Below, piece by piece: positions 31,849 to 40,654 of a stretch of 64,000 nucleotides of DNA; positions within the stretch are counted from its first letter, which is position 1, and each line of letters starts with the position of its first letter. Location: NCBI RefSeq assembly GCF_023330685.1, contig NZ_CP097128.1:2418001-2482000 (forward strand), written 5' to 3'. A program made the translations under genes and the position numbers. The DNA comes from Conexibacter sp. DBS9H8. Lineage in GTDB: Bacteria > Actinomycetota > Thermoleophilia > Solirubrobacterales > Solirubrobacteraceae. The notes under the pieces were generated by a model. The model was not told the DNA's origin, did not search any database, and was given only the letters and a program-made list of their open reading frames with translations.

Positions 31849-31995
31849 ATGTCGATGGCAAGTGAGACGACAACCATCCGAGTGCAGCGCGAGACCCCTG
31901 ATCTGTTGGCCACTCGTCAAACGCGGAATCGTCCGGCTCGATCTCAACATGCGAGGGCAGCCCCCGACTGTGGTCGTCGTGGGAGCGCCGCGTGA
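31849..31995 (+). pseudogene. Remnant of a ribbon-helix-helix antitoxin
   Basis: 48-residue frame. MASETTTIRVQRETPDLLA is the usual start of a ribbon-helix-helix antitoxin, but the second helix is missing: the frame turns into Arg-rich unrelated sequence after TRQ and ends, while no toxin follows. Looks like a decayed antitoxin gene. The rest of 31775-31991 holds nothing recognisable. Confidence 0.35.
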
Positions 31996-32961
31996 AGCCT
32001 CCCTCGCCGCGCGCGTCGCAGGCCCGACGAACGGGTAGAGCGACCGTGATCGGTCCCATACTCGGGGTATGGCCGGGCGACGGAGCATGGAACCCCAACG
32101 GCTCGCGTACCGCCTATCACTTCAGCTTCGGGCCGACGAGCGCGCTCGGCGCCTCCTCGCCGGTGCTGTCAGCCGGGGCGGGCACCACCACACGCTCGGT
32201 CAGTGACGGTCTGCACGGGCTGCAGTCGGGCACCACCTACTACGTCGACCTCGTCGCCGCCAACGCCGCGGGGACGGTGACGACGAAGACGATCACCTTC
32301 AATACGGCCGGACCACCCCCGGCCCAGGCGACGACCGGCGGGGCGACCGTCCTGAGTGCCACCTCGGTGACCCTCACGGGCGTGGTCGCCCCGGAGGGCG
32401 CGGCGACCACCTACTTCTTCGAGATCGGCACCGCCGCCGGGAACGACGAACTGCGCACCAGTCCCGCGACGGTTCCCCCCCGCGACCGCCCCCGTGCCGG
32501 TGTCGGTGACCGTCACCGGGCTGGCGCCGGGCACCGTCTTTCACTACGCCCTCGTCGCGACCCACGGCGGCATCAACGCGGGTGCGGGGGCCGACATGAG
32601 CTTCGAGACGTTCCCGCGCCCGGTACCCCGGCCCCGGGTGACCCAGCGGACCACCCCCCGCTTTCAGCGGGGCGCCCCGTTCGTGCTGGCGACCGCCGGC
32701 CGAGTGTTCAACCGGACGGGAACGGCCAACGCACTCGCCTGCACCGGCGTGGCGACCGTCGCCTTCTACATCGGCCGGCACCGGATCGAGCGCCAGCTGG
32801 CGCCGCTCACCCCGACCTGCCGGTTAGCGGTGACGACGACCTTCGCCCATCTGCCCCTGCGTCACCGACGCCGGGTGACCCTGCTCGTCTACGTCCGCTT
32901 CGACGGCAACGGCTACCTGGCGCCGGTCAGCGTGGCGCCCGAGCGCGTGACCCTCGGTTGA
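31992..32961 (+). pseudogene. Fn3-like secreted protein, N-truncated and frameshifted in a run of seven C
   Basis: Two frames together encode fibronectin-III-like repeats common in secreted proteins of this group: WNPNGSRTAYHFSFGPTSALG, GLQSGTTYYVDLVAANAAGTV, then a second module with GATVLSATSVTLTGVVAPEGAATTYFFEIG. At C7 (32475-32481) the frame is lost; removing one C joins ATVPP to ATAPVPVSVTVTGLAPGTVFHYALVATHGG in the other frame, which runs to 32961. The 5' part lacks a signal peptide, so the gene is also truncated upstream. It may be a true pseudogene; a homopolymer sequencing error could explain the shift but not the missing start. Confidence 0.7.
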
Positions 32962-33035
32962 CCGCGCCGGGGCCGGGGGCGGGTCGACAAGCGGGCTCAG
33001 CTGAACCGTGCCGGGAGGGGCGGCGCAGTTCGCGC

Positions 33036-33845
33036 TCAGCCCTGCGCCGCCGCGACGACCTCGGCGATCACCGCGGACACCTGGCTGCCCTGCCAGGCCC
33101 GCGGTGACCGTCCCGGAGCGTCGAGCAGCAGCCGCGCGCCCGGGATCGCCGCGGCGTAGGCCTCAGCGACCGCCTGGGGGTGCTCGGGGTCGGGGCCGTC
33201 CGCGGAGGCGATCACCGCTGTCGGGACGGTGATCGCCGCGAGGTCGCCGATCGCCCCGAACGGGCGGGAGCGGGGAACCTCCTCGAGCGCCCGGGCGATC
33301 GCCGCCAAGTCACGGTGGCGAGAGAGGCGCTGGCGCATCACCGTCTCGACGGTCCCCCGGAGATCGGGGGCAACCGCGGCGAGGTCGCTGGCGGCGACGA
33401 ACCCGTCGATTCCCCCTGTTCGCAGCCCGGCAGCGAGCCGATCCCAGCGCCCGGTGTCGGGCGAGCCGCCGGTGAAGGCCGGGGTGATCACGACGAGCCC
33501 GCTCACCCGGTCGGGGTGGGCGAGTGCGAAGGCGAGCAGGGTGTGGGCGCCCATCGACGCGCCGGCAAGCACCGCCCGCGACACCGATCGGTCATCGAGC
33601 ACCGCCTCGAGGTCGGCGACGAGCCGGGAGTAGGTGAAGCCGACCCCACCCCACCCGGACTCGCCGTGTCCGCGGGCGTCGTAGCCGATCACCCGGTGTC
33701 CGGCCCGTTCGAGCGCCCGGGAGCCCATCACGACGTAGCGGCGGGTCGCCGTCAGCCCGTGGCAGAGGACGACCGCCGGCCCCTCCCCCGCCTCCTCACC
33801 GGCGAGCCTCGCCCCATCCGCGTCGACGTCGAAGAGATCGGCCAT
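33036..33845 (-). CDS. Alpha/beta hydrolase
   Basis: About 269 aa from ATG 33845. VVLCHGLTATRRYVV (oxyanion HG), GYDARGHGESGWG, and the nucleophile elbow AGASMGAHTLLAFAL with Ser in GASMG are clear, and ASADGPDPEHP holds the acid residue. At the place where the catalytic His is expected near the C-terminus the sequence is DAPGRSPRAWQG, with no His, so activity is uncertain or the His is supplied elsewhere. Cytoplasmic; substrate unknown. The gene is divergent from the thioredoxin-like gene with only 28 bases between the starts. Confidence 0.8.
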   Translation of the reverse strand: MADLFDVDADGARLAGEEAGEGPAVVLCHGLTATRRYVVMGSRALERAGHRVIGYDARGHGESGWGGVGFTYSRLVADLEAVLDDRSVSRAVLAGASMGAHTLLAFALAHPDRVSGLVVITPAFTGGSPDTGRWDRLAAGLRTGGIDGFVAASDLAAVAPDLRGTVETVMRQRLSRHRDLAAIARALEEVPRSRPFGAIGDLAAITVPTAVIASADGPDPEHPQAVAEAYAAAIPGARLLLDAPGRSPRAWQGSQVSAVIAEVVAAAQG

Positions 33846-33873
33846 CTCCACGGTTGTACATAAGATGGTCGGT

Positions 33874-34626
33874 ATGGACGTCACCGAGGCTAATTTCAAT
33901 CAGGCGGTGATCGAGCGCTCGCGCGAGGTCCCCGTTGTCGTCGACTTCTGGGCGGAGTGGTGCGGGCCCTGCCGACAGCTCGGGCCGGCGCTCGAGCGCG
34001 CCGTCGCCGCCCGCGCCCCCCGGGTCGAGCTCGCCAAGATCGACACGGACGCCAACCAGCGGCTCGCCCAGGCCTTCCGGATCCAGGGGATCCCGGCGGT
34101 CAAGGCATTCCGGGACGGAGCGATCGTCTCGGAGTTCACCGGGGCGCTCCCCCCACCCCAGATCGAGGCGTTCCTCGACGCGCTCCTGCCCGAGCCGCCG
34201 CTCCCCGCGATCGACCCCGAGGATGAGGACGGGCTGCGCGCCGCGCTCGCCGCCGACCCCGCGCGGGCCGATGCCGCCGTGGCACTCGCGCGCCGCCTGA
34301 TCGCCCGCGGCGAGCTCGATGAGGCCACCGCCGTGCTTGAGGCGGCCGCCGACTCATTCACCGTCGGCGGGTTGCGGGCCCGCATCACCCTGACCCGCGC
34401 GCTCGAGGCCGCCGATCCGACGGTGCCACCGCTCGGTCCCGCCTTCAGCGCGCTCGACGAGGGCGACGTCGCGCACGCGATCGACCTGCTGCTGATGGCG
34501 CTCGCCGACGGAGGTGCCCACCGCGACGAGATCCGCCGCGTGATCGTCGGAGCCCTCGACGAACTCGGGCCCGACAGCGAACTGGCCCGCAGCTCCCGCC
34601 GCCGCCTCGCCAGCGCGCTCTATTGA
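33874..34626 (+). CDS. Thioredoxin-TPR protein (CnoX/YbbN-like)
   Basis: 250 aa. N-terminal thioredoxin fold with VVDFWAEWCGPCRQLGPALE, where the CGPC active site is intact, and the cis-Pro in GIPAVKAF. The C-terminal ~130 residues are helical TPR-like repeats (DPEDEDGLRAALAADPARADAAVALARRLIARGELDEA), as in CnoX, a holdase/redox chaperone that protects proteins from bleach and hands them to chaperonins. ATG 33874 or 33865 may be used. A TACATA (33857-33862) just upstream suggests a near-leaderless transcript. Confidence 0.87.
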   Translation: MDVTEANFNQAVIERSREVPVVVDFWAEWCGPCRQLGPALERAVAARAPRVELAKIDTDANQRLAQAFRIQGIPAVKAFRDGAIVSEFTGALPPPQIEAFLDALLPEPPLPAIDPEDEDGLRAALAADPARADAAVALARRLIARGELDEATAVLEAAADSFTVGGLRARITLTRALEAADPTVPPLGPAFSALDEGDVAHAIDLLLMALADGGAHRDEIRRVIVGALDELGPDSELARSSRRRLASALY

Positions 34627-34752
34627 GAACGGGTTGTCGCCCGGCGCACGGGGGGCTAGATTGACCTTGAGTCCCCTGCCCGCAGACGGCGATCGGGGCT
34701 CAACGGGGCGCCGGGCGCCCGCGTGGCACACGAGCGAGGGGAGAGCAGGGAG

Positions 34753-35967
34753 ATGTACACACACCGACGGGCCTGGGGGCGCGGGCTGGTCAGGGTCGCC
34801 GCGCTCACCGCAGCCCTGCTGGCCATCACCGCGGCCACTGCAGCCGCCAAGTCGACGACCGGTCTCAGCGTCGGACCGGTCAAGGTCGGCCCCTATCAGG
34901 TGACGGTGTTCACCGGACGATGCGGCAAGGGAGCGTCCGCGACGATCGACTACACCCGCGGGGGCAGCAATGAATTTGAGCAGTACAGCTATACCGGACC
35001 GGTGACCTGCACGGCAACCGCGAACCATGGCCAGCTCACGCTCAGCTGGGCTCAGCTCGGCTCACTCTCGCTCAGCAGCACACACCTGGGCAGTCGCCAC
35101 CGCGGCGAGCTCCCAGCGGGCTGTCGCGGTCACGTGCCGCTCTCCCGGAGCACGACCTGGCGCGGCCGTCTCCATCTCAGCCTCGCCAAGGGGCTCGGTA
35201 CCCTCAACCGTCGTGCCCTTCCCGGCGTGATCACCCAGGGCGGGCCGGTCAGCTGCCGCCCTCCGCGGCAGTCCAAGGAGGTCGCCCTGGCCGCGAATTT
35301 CGGGACCAGGCTGTTCCTTTACGCGACCGCCCCCACCCGCGGGCCTCGCGACGTTTTTCTCACCGACAACTTCACACCGGCGACGGGGATCACGGGCGCG
35401 GTCGTCGTCGACCAGACAGGAGCGAAGAAGCGCTCGCACTTTTTGCTCACCCGCACCGGCGGCCGGATCAGCGCGCCGGCCCCGTTCGCCCACGGCGCGC
35501 TCAGCTTCAAAGACCTGCCGGTGTGCACGGGAGCGAATCCGGCGGCCCACAACGTCAGCCTGTCCGGCACGATCACGCTGCCCACGGCCGTTCTCGGCAC
35601 GATCACGTTCAACCCGGCCGCCGCAACCTTCGCGGAGATCAGCACCGGCAACGCCTTCCCGGGTGACTGCAACGGCTACGGCTCGGTCCCGCTCACCCCG
35701 TCGGTGACGAACGTCTGCTCCCAGAGCGGCACCTGCTCGGTGTCAGCGGGCACGAACAACGACACCTTCTACGACACGTCGAGCCTCGGCACCCAGACGA
35801 TCGTCTCGGAGACGATCCAGTTCGGCGACGGCAGCACCGGGACGTTCACCAACGGTCAGGTGACCCACACCTATACGGCGCCGGGCACCTACACGGCAAC
35901 GGTGACGATCACCACGAGCAACGGCCAGACCCAGACGACCACGACACCGGTGTACATCACCCACTGA
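34753..35967 (+). CDS. Secreted protein with C-terminal PKD-like domain
   Basis: 404 aa. A twin-Arg-poor Sec signal peptide (basic MYTHRRAWGR, a hydrophobic Leu/Ala stretch, cleavage near ATAAAKS) is followed by a Thr/Ser/Gly-rich body with paired cysteines. The last ~75 residues form a PKD/Ig-like fold: ETIQFGDGSTGTF, HTYTAPGTYTATVTITT. No catalytic motif is seen; likely an exported adhesion or structural protein. GGGAG directly precedes ATG 34753. Upstream, 34627-34752 shows no other gene. A strong hairpin follows the stop. Confidence 0.75.
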   Translation: MYTHRRAWGRGLVRVAALTAALLAITAATAAAKSTTGLSVGPVKVGPYQVTVFTGRCGKGASATIDYTRGGSNEFEQYSYTGPVTCTATANHGQLTLSWAQLGSLSLSSTHLGSRHRGELPAGCRGHVPLSRSTTWRGRLHLSLAKGLGTLNRRALPGVITQGGPVSCRPPRQSKEVALAANFGTRLFLYATAPTRGPRDVFLTDNFTPATGITGAVVVDQTGAKKRSHFLLTRTGGRISAPAPFAHGALSFKDLPVCTGANPAAHNVSLSGTITLPTAVLGTITFNPAAATFAEISTGNAFPGDCNGYGSVPLTPSVTNVCSQSGTCSVSAGTNNDTFYDTSSLGTQTIVSETIQFGDGSTGTFTNGQVTHTYTAPGTYTATVTITTSNGQTQTTTTPVYITH

Positions 35968-35975
35968 GTACCGGA

Positions 35976-36007
35976 ACCGGGGCCGGCCCACCGGGGCCGG
36001 CCCCGGT
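35976..36007. terminator. 13-bp GC stem-loop between the secreted protein gene and dinB
   Basis: ACCGGGGCCGGCC (35976-35988) and GGCCGGCCCCGGT (35995-36007) with a 6-base loop, 8 bases after the stop of the plus-strand gene and upstream of the dinB end on the other strand. No T run. Confidence 0.65.
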
Positions 36008-36076
36008 GACACTCGCCCGCACCGGCACGACGTCGGCGGGAGCTCAGACGGCGAGCGTCACGGGGTGGCCGGAGGC

Positions 36077-37141
36077 TCAGACCGCCAGCGTCAGCTGGTC
36101 GGCCTCCTCCGTCGCCTGCAGGCCGGCGACCCGGACCCCGAGCAGCCGCACCGTCCGGCCCGGGTGGCTCAGAAGAAAGCCGTCGAGCAACCCGCGGGTG
36201 ACCGGAAGGATCTGCTCCGGGGCGCTGACGGCGACCGCCAGGGTGCGGGCTCGGCTGTGGTTGGAGAAGTCGCTGAGGCGGACGCTGATGCCGATCGTGC
36301 GCCCGGACCGGCCCCGCGCAGCGAGGTCCCGACACAGGCGGGCAGCCAGCTCGTCGAGGGCCTTCCGCAGATCGTCAGGGTCGCTGAGGTCGGCGTCGAA
36401 GGTCCGCGACCGCGACTCGGACACGACCTTGCGCTGCGGGGAGACCTCCGCTTCGTGTTCGAAGCGGGCGAGCGCCTGCAACTGGCCGGCACTGCGGGCG
36501 CTGAAGCTGCCCGCGAGGGCTTGGGGCGAGGCGACCGCGAGCTCCCCCACGGTGTGCAGGCCGATCTGGGCGAGCCGCTCGGCGGTCTTGGCGCCGATCC
36601 CCGGGATCAGCCGGCAGGGCGCGCGGGCGAACCGAGCTGCCGCCTGCTCGCGGGTGAGGACGACGAACCCCCGTGGCTTCTCCGCGTCGGATGCGACCTT
36701 GGCGATGAGCTTGTTGGGTCCGATCCCGACGGAGGCTCCGAGTCCGGTGCGGGCGGTGATCTCGGTGAGGATCCGTCGCATCCCCGCCTTCGGAGCAGGC
36801 AGGCCGGAGAGATCGAGATAGGCCTCATCAAGCCCGATCACCTCCACCGTCTCGACGTGGCGGCGGAGGATCGCCATCACCTCCGCTGACACGGTGCGGT
36901 AGTGGGCAAAGTCGGGGGCGAGGAAGACCGCGTCCGGACACAGCCGCCGGGCCCGGGAGGACGGCATCGCCGAGCCGACGCCGAACCGCCGCGCCTCATA
37001 GGAGGCGGTCGTCACGACCGAGCGCGGACCGGTCCCCGCGACGATCACCGGCCGCCCACGCAGTTCCGGGCGCCGCTGCAGTTCGACGGAGACGTAGAAC
37101 GCGTCCATGTCGAGATGTGCGATCACACGTTCGCCCAGCAT
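36077..37141 (-). CDS. dinB: DNA polymerase IV (Y-family)
   Basis: 354 aa translesion polymerase. VIAHLDMDAFYVSVELQ (metal-binding Asp), TASYEARRFGVGSAMPS, VEVIGLDEAYLDLSG (catalytic Asp-Glu pair), GIGPNKLIAKVASDAEKPRG and IPGIGAKTAERLAQIG (helix-hairpin-helix) are in order, with the little-finger domain behind. ATG 37141 begins three residues before the usual family start. The C-terminus, LQATEEADQLTLAV, lacks the usual QL-LF beta-clamp motif in exact form, though QLTLAV is close. Confidence 0.94.
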   Translation of the reverse strand: MLGERVIAHLDMDAFYVSVELQRRPELRGRPVIVAGTGPRSVVTTASYEARRFGVGSAMPSSRARRLCPDAVFLAPDFAHYRTVSAEVMAILRRHVETVEVIGLDEAYLDLSGLPAPKAGMRRILTEITARTGLGASVGIGPNKLIAKVASDAEKPRGFVVLTREQAAARFARAPCRLIPGIGAKTAERLAQIGLHTVGELAVASPQALAGSFSARSAGQLQALARFEHEAEVSPQRKVVSESRSRTFDADLSDPDDLRKALDELAARLCRDLAARGRSGRTIGISVRLSDFSNHSRARTLAVAVSAPEQILPVTRGLLDGFLLSHPGRTVRLLGVRVAGLQATEEADQLTLAV

Positions 37142-37196
37142 CGCTGTGGCGAGCCTACCGGTCCGCCCGGACCCCCCGACCGGACCGGCTGCGCGC

Positions 37197-38270
37197 CTAC
37201 ACGGAGGCGAGGACCGTGGCGACCCCGTACATCCCGAGCGCGGCCGCGACGTTCTGGTTGAGGTCGTAGAGGCGGCTGTAGACGAACGGGCCGCGGTCAT
37301 CGACGGTCGCCACGACGGTCCGGCCGCCGTAGGAGAGGGTCACCTGCGTGCCGCAGGGCAGGGTGCGGCTGGCGATCCCGTAGGTCGCGTGGAAACCACA
37401 GGCGGTGTTGCCCGCGTCCTCGTACCAGGACACCTGCGCGTACTGCATCAACGCGATGCGCTCGGCGCGAGAACGGGAGCGGCCGTTGAGGCGGTCGCCG
37501 GAGAAGAAGACCGACAGCAGCGGCGTGGCGCCGTCCGCGACGGAAGGGACGTAGCGGAGGCTGAAGCGGCCGCCGCGCCCAGTCCGGGTTGAGGCGACCG
37601 CGACCCAGCGGTGGCCGATCCGGGCATCCAGGGTGACGCGCCGACCATGACGGGCGGGGAGCAACCGCCCGCTGAGCCGGACGGGCGAGCCGAGGACCGC
37701 GAGAGCGGCCGTCCGGGAGAGGGCGATCTCCGGGGTGACGGTGAGACGGCGCACCGGAGTGGCGAGTACCTCAGGGGTCCGGGCGGGGGTGGCGCTCGCC
37801 GCCGTTGCCGGCGCTCCGGTGGGCGCGGTCGACCCATCGGCGGCCTGCGCGGCGAGGAACTCGTTGGCCGGGTTGCCGTCACTGGCGCTGACCCGTGCCG
37901 GGTGCTGCGACGCCGGGGCGGGCCTCACCTGCAGGCTGCCGGAGCGGCGCAGGCGCGCGCTGAGGTAGAAGCGCCCGTCGGGGTGGACCCGCCCGCGGGC
38001 AACGGTCTGCCACGCCGAGGATCCGGCGCTGCGATAATCGAGCACGATCGGCGTGCCGGCCGCGGCGTGCGGGGCGCTGCCGCGGACGACCGTCCGCTCG
38101 CCGAAGCGGACGGCCTGGGAACGGATGCCGTGGAGGGCGACCGGCGCCGGCGGGGCGGGCTCGGAGGTCGCCGTGGTGACCGCCATCGCGGTGGCGGGGA
38201 AGGCAAGAACGGTCGCGCCGACAGCCAACCGGGCTGCCTGAGGCGCGCGAATGGTGCGCCTGGCTCTCAT
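37197..38270 (-). CDS. Secreted RlpA-like double-psi beta-barrel protein
   Basis: 357 aa. Sec signal peptide (RARRTIRAPQAARLAVGA, cleavage near ATAMA), then two low-complexity/Ig-like regions, and the RlpA-type double-psi barrel at the C-terminus: AQVSWYEDAGNTACG, GIASRTLPCGTQVTLSYGGRTVVATVDDRGPF with the catalytic-type Asp in DDRGPF, and YDLNQNVAAALGM. RlpA proteins cleave peptidoglycan strands that lack peptide stems. The start ATG 38270 has AAAGGAGG 8 bases upstream. The long leader carries a c-di-AMP riboswitch, so expression should follow c-di-AMP level, as for other actinobacterial wall hydrolases. Confidence 0.87.
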   Translation of the reverse strand: MRARRTIRAPQAARLAVGATVLAFPATAMAVTTATSEPAPPAPVALHGIRSQAVRFGERTVVRGSAPHAAAGTPIVLDYRSAGSSAWQTVARGRVHPDGRFYLSARLRRSGSLQVRPAPASQHPARVSASDGNPANEFLAAQAADGSTAPTGAPATAASATPARTPEVLATPVRRLTVTPEIALSRTAALAVLGSPVRLSGRLLPARHGRRVTLDARIGHRWVAVASTRTGRGGRFSLRYVPSVADGATPLLSVFFSGDRLNGRSRSRAERIALMQYAQVSWYEDAGNTACGFHATYGIASRTLPCGTQVTLSYGGRTVVATVDDRGPFVYSRLYDLNQNVAAALGMYGVATVLASV

Positions 38271-38299
38271 CTGAGGGCCTCCTTTGGACATCTCGGCCG

Positions 38300-38490
38300 G
38301 GGCGCCTACGGGGTTAGCTGACGGGCTCGCGGCTGCGCTGAGGCTCGGTGGCATCAGGAAGTCGCTACACGTGCAACCGGTCAGGGACCGGGCACGCGAT
38401 TCGCCCCCGCCGAACGAAAGGGAGTTCGGCAAGTGGGTCCCCCGTCCGCGCGCGCACCGGGCGCCGCGGTTCGGCAAGGCCGTTTCAATG
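38300..38490 (-). promoter_or_regulatory. c-di-AMP riboswitch (ydaO-yuaA type)
   Basis: Minus-strand leader of the RlpA-like gene. It has the class's conserved blocks in order: GACGGGGGACCCA near 38440, the variable stem CCGAACTCCC/TTCGTTCGG, GGGGGCGAATCGCG near 38400, and the 3' signature GTCAGCTAACCCCGTAGGCG (about 38302-38323), just 30-50 bases before the start codon. Binding of c-di-AMP normally turns such leaders off. This class is well known in front of wall hydrolases and osmolyte transporters. Ends are approximate. Confidence 0.88.
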
Positions 38491-38658
38491 TTTCATGGGC
38501 CCGCTTTTGATGGGCCGCCGTGAGGCTGACAGGTCAGACCCGGGTAAGTATGTGAGCCTCGTCACCCCCCTGTCCGGCCGCACAGAGGCATGCGCGCGCC
38601 GGCAAAGAGCCCAGACCGCAGCGGCAGCCGCGCACATCCCGCCGGGCCGGCGGCGACC

Positions 38659-39072
38659 TCAGACCCGCGGACCGCGGACCGCGATCGTCATCCGGGTGAT
38701 GACGCAGAGACGGCCGAGGTCATCGGACATTTCCACCTCCCACACCCAGGTCGTCGCCCCGGCGTGCCGCCGGATCGCGCGCGCGTGGATGCTTCCCTCG
38801 GTGATCGGCCGGAGAAAGCTTGTCTGGTTGGACAGGCCCATCGCGGCCTTGCCGTCCTCGAGCACGGCCATCGCCGTGGCGATCGAGGCGAGCGACTCGG
38901 CGATCGCTGCGTAGACCCCGCCATGCACGAGGCCGTAGGGCTGCTTGAGCTCGTCGCGCACGGTGACCCGAGCGGTCGCCTGCTCGGCGGAGACCTCGAT
39001 CGCCTCAAGCCCGTAGAGTGCGTCAAAGCCCGTCACGGGGATCGGACCGGCGGGTTCTGCCTCATCGCTCAT
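38659..39072 (-). CDS. PaaI-type hotdog-fold thioesterase
   Basis: 137 aa. LKQPYGLVHGGVYAAIAESLASIATAM is the signature of the PaaI/YdiI group, with the HGG turn and the catalytic acidic residue in AES. A conserved N-Q-SFLRPITEG stretch follows. It hydrolyses an aryl- or acyl-CoA thioester; the substrate is unknown. ATG 39072 is the start. It is divergent from the gene at 39089, 16 bases apart, so promoters must overlap the coding starts. Confidence 0.9.
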   Translation of the reverse strand: MSDEAEPAGPIPVTGFDALYGLEAIEVSAEQATARVTVRDELKQPYGLVHGGVYAAIAESLASIATAMAVLEDGKAAMGLSNQTSFLRPITEGSIHARAIRRHAGATTWVWEVEMSDDLGRLCVITRMTIAVRGPRV

Positions 39073-39088
39073 TACGCTTGCACACCTT

Positions 39089-40186
39089 ATGGCTTCTCTT
39101 GACAGTTTGCCCTCCGACCAGAAGGCCGTTCTGTCACTGGTCCTTCAGCGTGGCCGCTCCTTCGATGAGATCGCCGCGCTCCTCTCGATCGACCGGGCCG
39201 CCGTCCGCCAGCGTGCCCTTGAGGGCTGTGACGCGCTCGGGCCCGAGACGACGCTTGACCCGCTCAAGCGGGCGCTGATCACCGACTACCTGCTCGGCCA
39301 ACTCCCCGGCAAAGTCGCCGCGAGCGTCCGGGGCTCGCTCGCCACCAACCCGTCCGAGCGAGGCTGGGCGCGTGTGATCGCCGCAGAGATCGCGCCGCTG
39401 GCGGCCAACGGCCTTCCGGAGATCCCCGCGCCGGGCCGGACTGCCTCGCCCGCGCCAGCGCCCGCCGGCCCTGCCGGAACTGGCACCCCGGGCCCGGACG
39501 CGGAGAAGCCGCGTGTCCGGGCGGAGGCGGCCCCCGGAGCCAGTCGCGGCGGGCGAGGGGTCGACGTCGACTTCGACTTCGCCGGCGACGAGTCAGCCGT
39601 AGACGCGGAGAGCTCCGGCTCCCCCACGCCGGCGAGTTCGCGCCGGGGCGGCGCGATCCTGCTCGGCCTGATCGCGCTCGTGATCGTCGTCGTCGTCGTG
39701 ATCCTCACCACGAGCGGCGGATCCACCAGCTCCGGGACCCACACCGCCGCCCACGACGGGTCGGGGACCCAGACGGCGAGTCCGAATGGGCGCACCGCCA
39801 CGCCGAGCGGCACCTCGACATCGGTCACCGCGTTGAAGAAGATCATTCTCAGCTCACCGACGAGCGCCAAGGGCGTCCAGGGCGCCGCCGACGTCGTGCG
39901 CGCCTCCGGCCGGCTCGGGCTCGTCCTCGTCGCCCGCGGACTGGCGGCAAACACCACCAACGCCTACGGCGTCTGGCTCTATGACCCCGCCAGCGGGCAG
40001 GGGGACTTCCTCGGCTTCTACGGCCACAAGGTCGCCGCCAGCGGCGCGACCAAGGGGTTCCTCGAGGCGGAGGTCGCTCTCCCGGCGAACGCGGCCAAGT
40101 ACACCCAGCTGCTGCTCACCCTCGAGACCGGTCAGCATCCGACCAAGCCGGGCACGATCGTCCTCGAGGGCGCCTTCGCCGAGTGA
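39089..40186 (+). CDS. Membrane protein with sigma-4-like HTH and RskA-like anti-sigma/anchored C-terminal domain
   Basis: 365 aa, single-pass. Residues 1-45 look like a sigma region-4 helix-turn-helix (SLPSDQKAVLSLVLQRGRSFDEIAALLSIDRAAVRQRALEG). A Pro/Ala linker is followed by one membrane helix near 190-208 (ILLGLIALVIVVVVVIL) and a Thr/Ser-rich stalk. The extracellular part, NAYGVWLYDPASGQGDFLGFYGHKV, resembles the RskA anti-sigma-K domain. It could be a membrane-bound regulator that senses an envelope signal; no partner sigma gene is adjacent, so the role is a guess. ATG 39089. Confidence 0.7.
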   Translation: MASLDSLPSDQKAVLSLVLQRGRSFDEIAALLSIDRAAVRQRALEGCDALGPETTLDPLKRALITDYLLGQLPGKVAASVRGSLATNPSERGWARVIAAEIAPLAANGLPEIPAPGRTASPAPAPAGPAGTGTPGPDAEKPRVRAEAAPGASRGGRGVDVDFDFAGDESAVDAESSGSPTPASSRRGGAILLGLIALVIVVVVVILTTSGGSTSSGTHTAAHDGSGTQTASPNGRTATPSGTSTSVTALKKIILSSPTSAKGVQGAADVVRASGRLGLVLVARGLAANTTNAYGVWLYDPASGQGDFLGFYGHKVAASGATKGFLEAEVALPANAAKYTQLLLTLETGQHPTKPGTIVLEGAFAE

Positions 40187-40213
40187 GCGGGCCGCCGGCA
40201 CCCGCGTGGGCGT

Positions 40214-40645
40214 TCAGAACACGGCGATCAGGCCGGCGAGCGCGGCGTCGAGGCGCTTACCGGAGGCGCGGCGCTGGAGCAGGGTGCCGGTCTTGTAGCT
40301 CCCGCGAAAACTCTGGCGCTCGCTGATCTGCACACGGGTGCCGCCGGACGCCGGCTCGAGCTCGAAGTCGGTGTGCCACTCGGCCATGAACCGATCGAAC
40401 TGGCCGCCGCTGATGTCGAGCGCCCAACCGAGCCGAACCGGCTCCTCCACCGTCGTGTAGAACAGGTCGAGACGGACCGGGCGGCCGCGCGGACTGACCA
40501 GCACCTGGGTGAAGCCGGTCGGGAGCACCCCCTCGACCCGGGACACCTGCGGCCACCAGCGCGGCAGGCTACGGGCGTCGGCGATCAGTTCCCAGACCGC
40601 CTCGGGTGGGGCGGCCACCAAGCCGCTGCGAACGATTGTCGCCAC
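40214..40645 (-). CDS. SRPBCC/START-like protein
   Basis: 143 aa. It starts with a typical polyketide cyclase/SRPBCC pattern: SGLVAAPPEAVWELIADARSLPRWWPQVSRVEGV, with later FELEPASGGTRVQISERQSFRG. These small helix-grip proteins bind hydrophobic ligands; substrate and function are unknown. The apt gene ends 9 bases upstream on the same strand, so co-transcription is likely. Confidence 0.8.
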   Translation of the reverse strand: MATIVRSGLVAAPPEAVWELIADARSLPRWWPQVSRVEGVLPTGFTQVLVSPRGRPVRLDLFYTTVEEPVRLGWALDISGGQFDRFMAEWHTDFELEPASGGTRVQISERQSFRGSYKTGTLLQRRASGKRLDAALAGLIAVF

Positions 40646-40654
40646 CGGCCGGGC

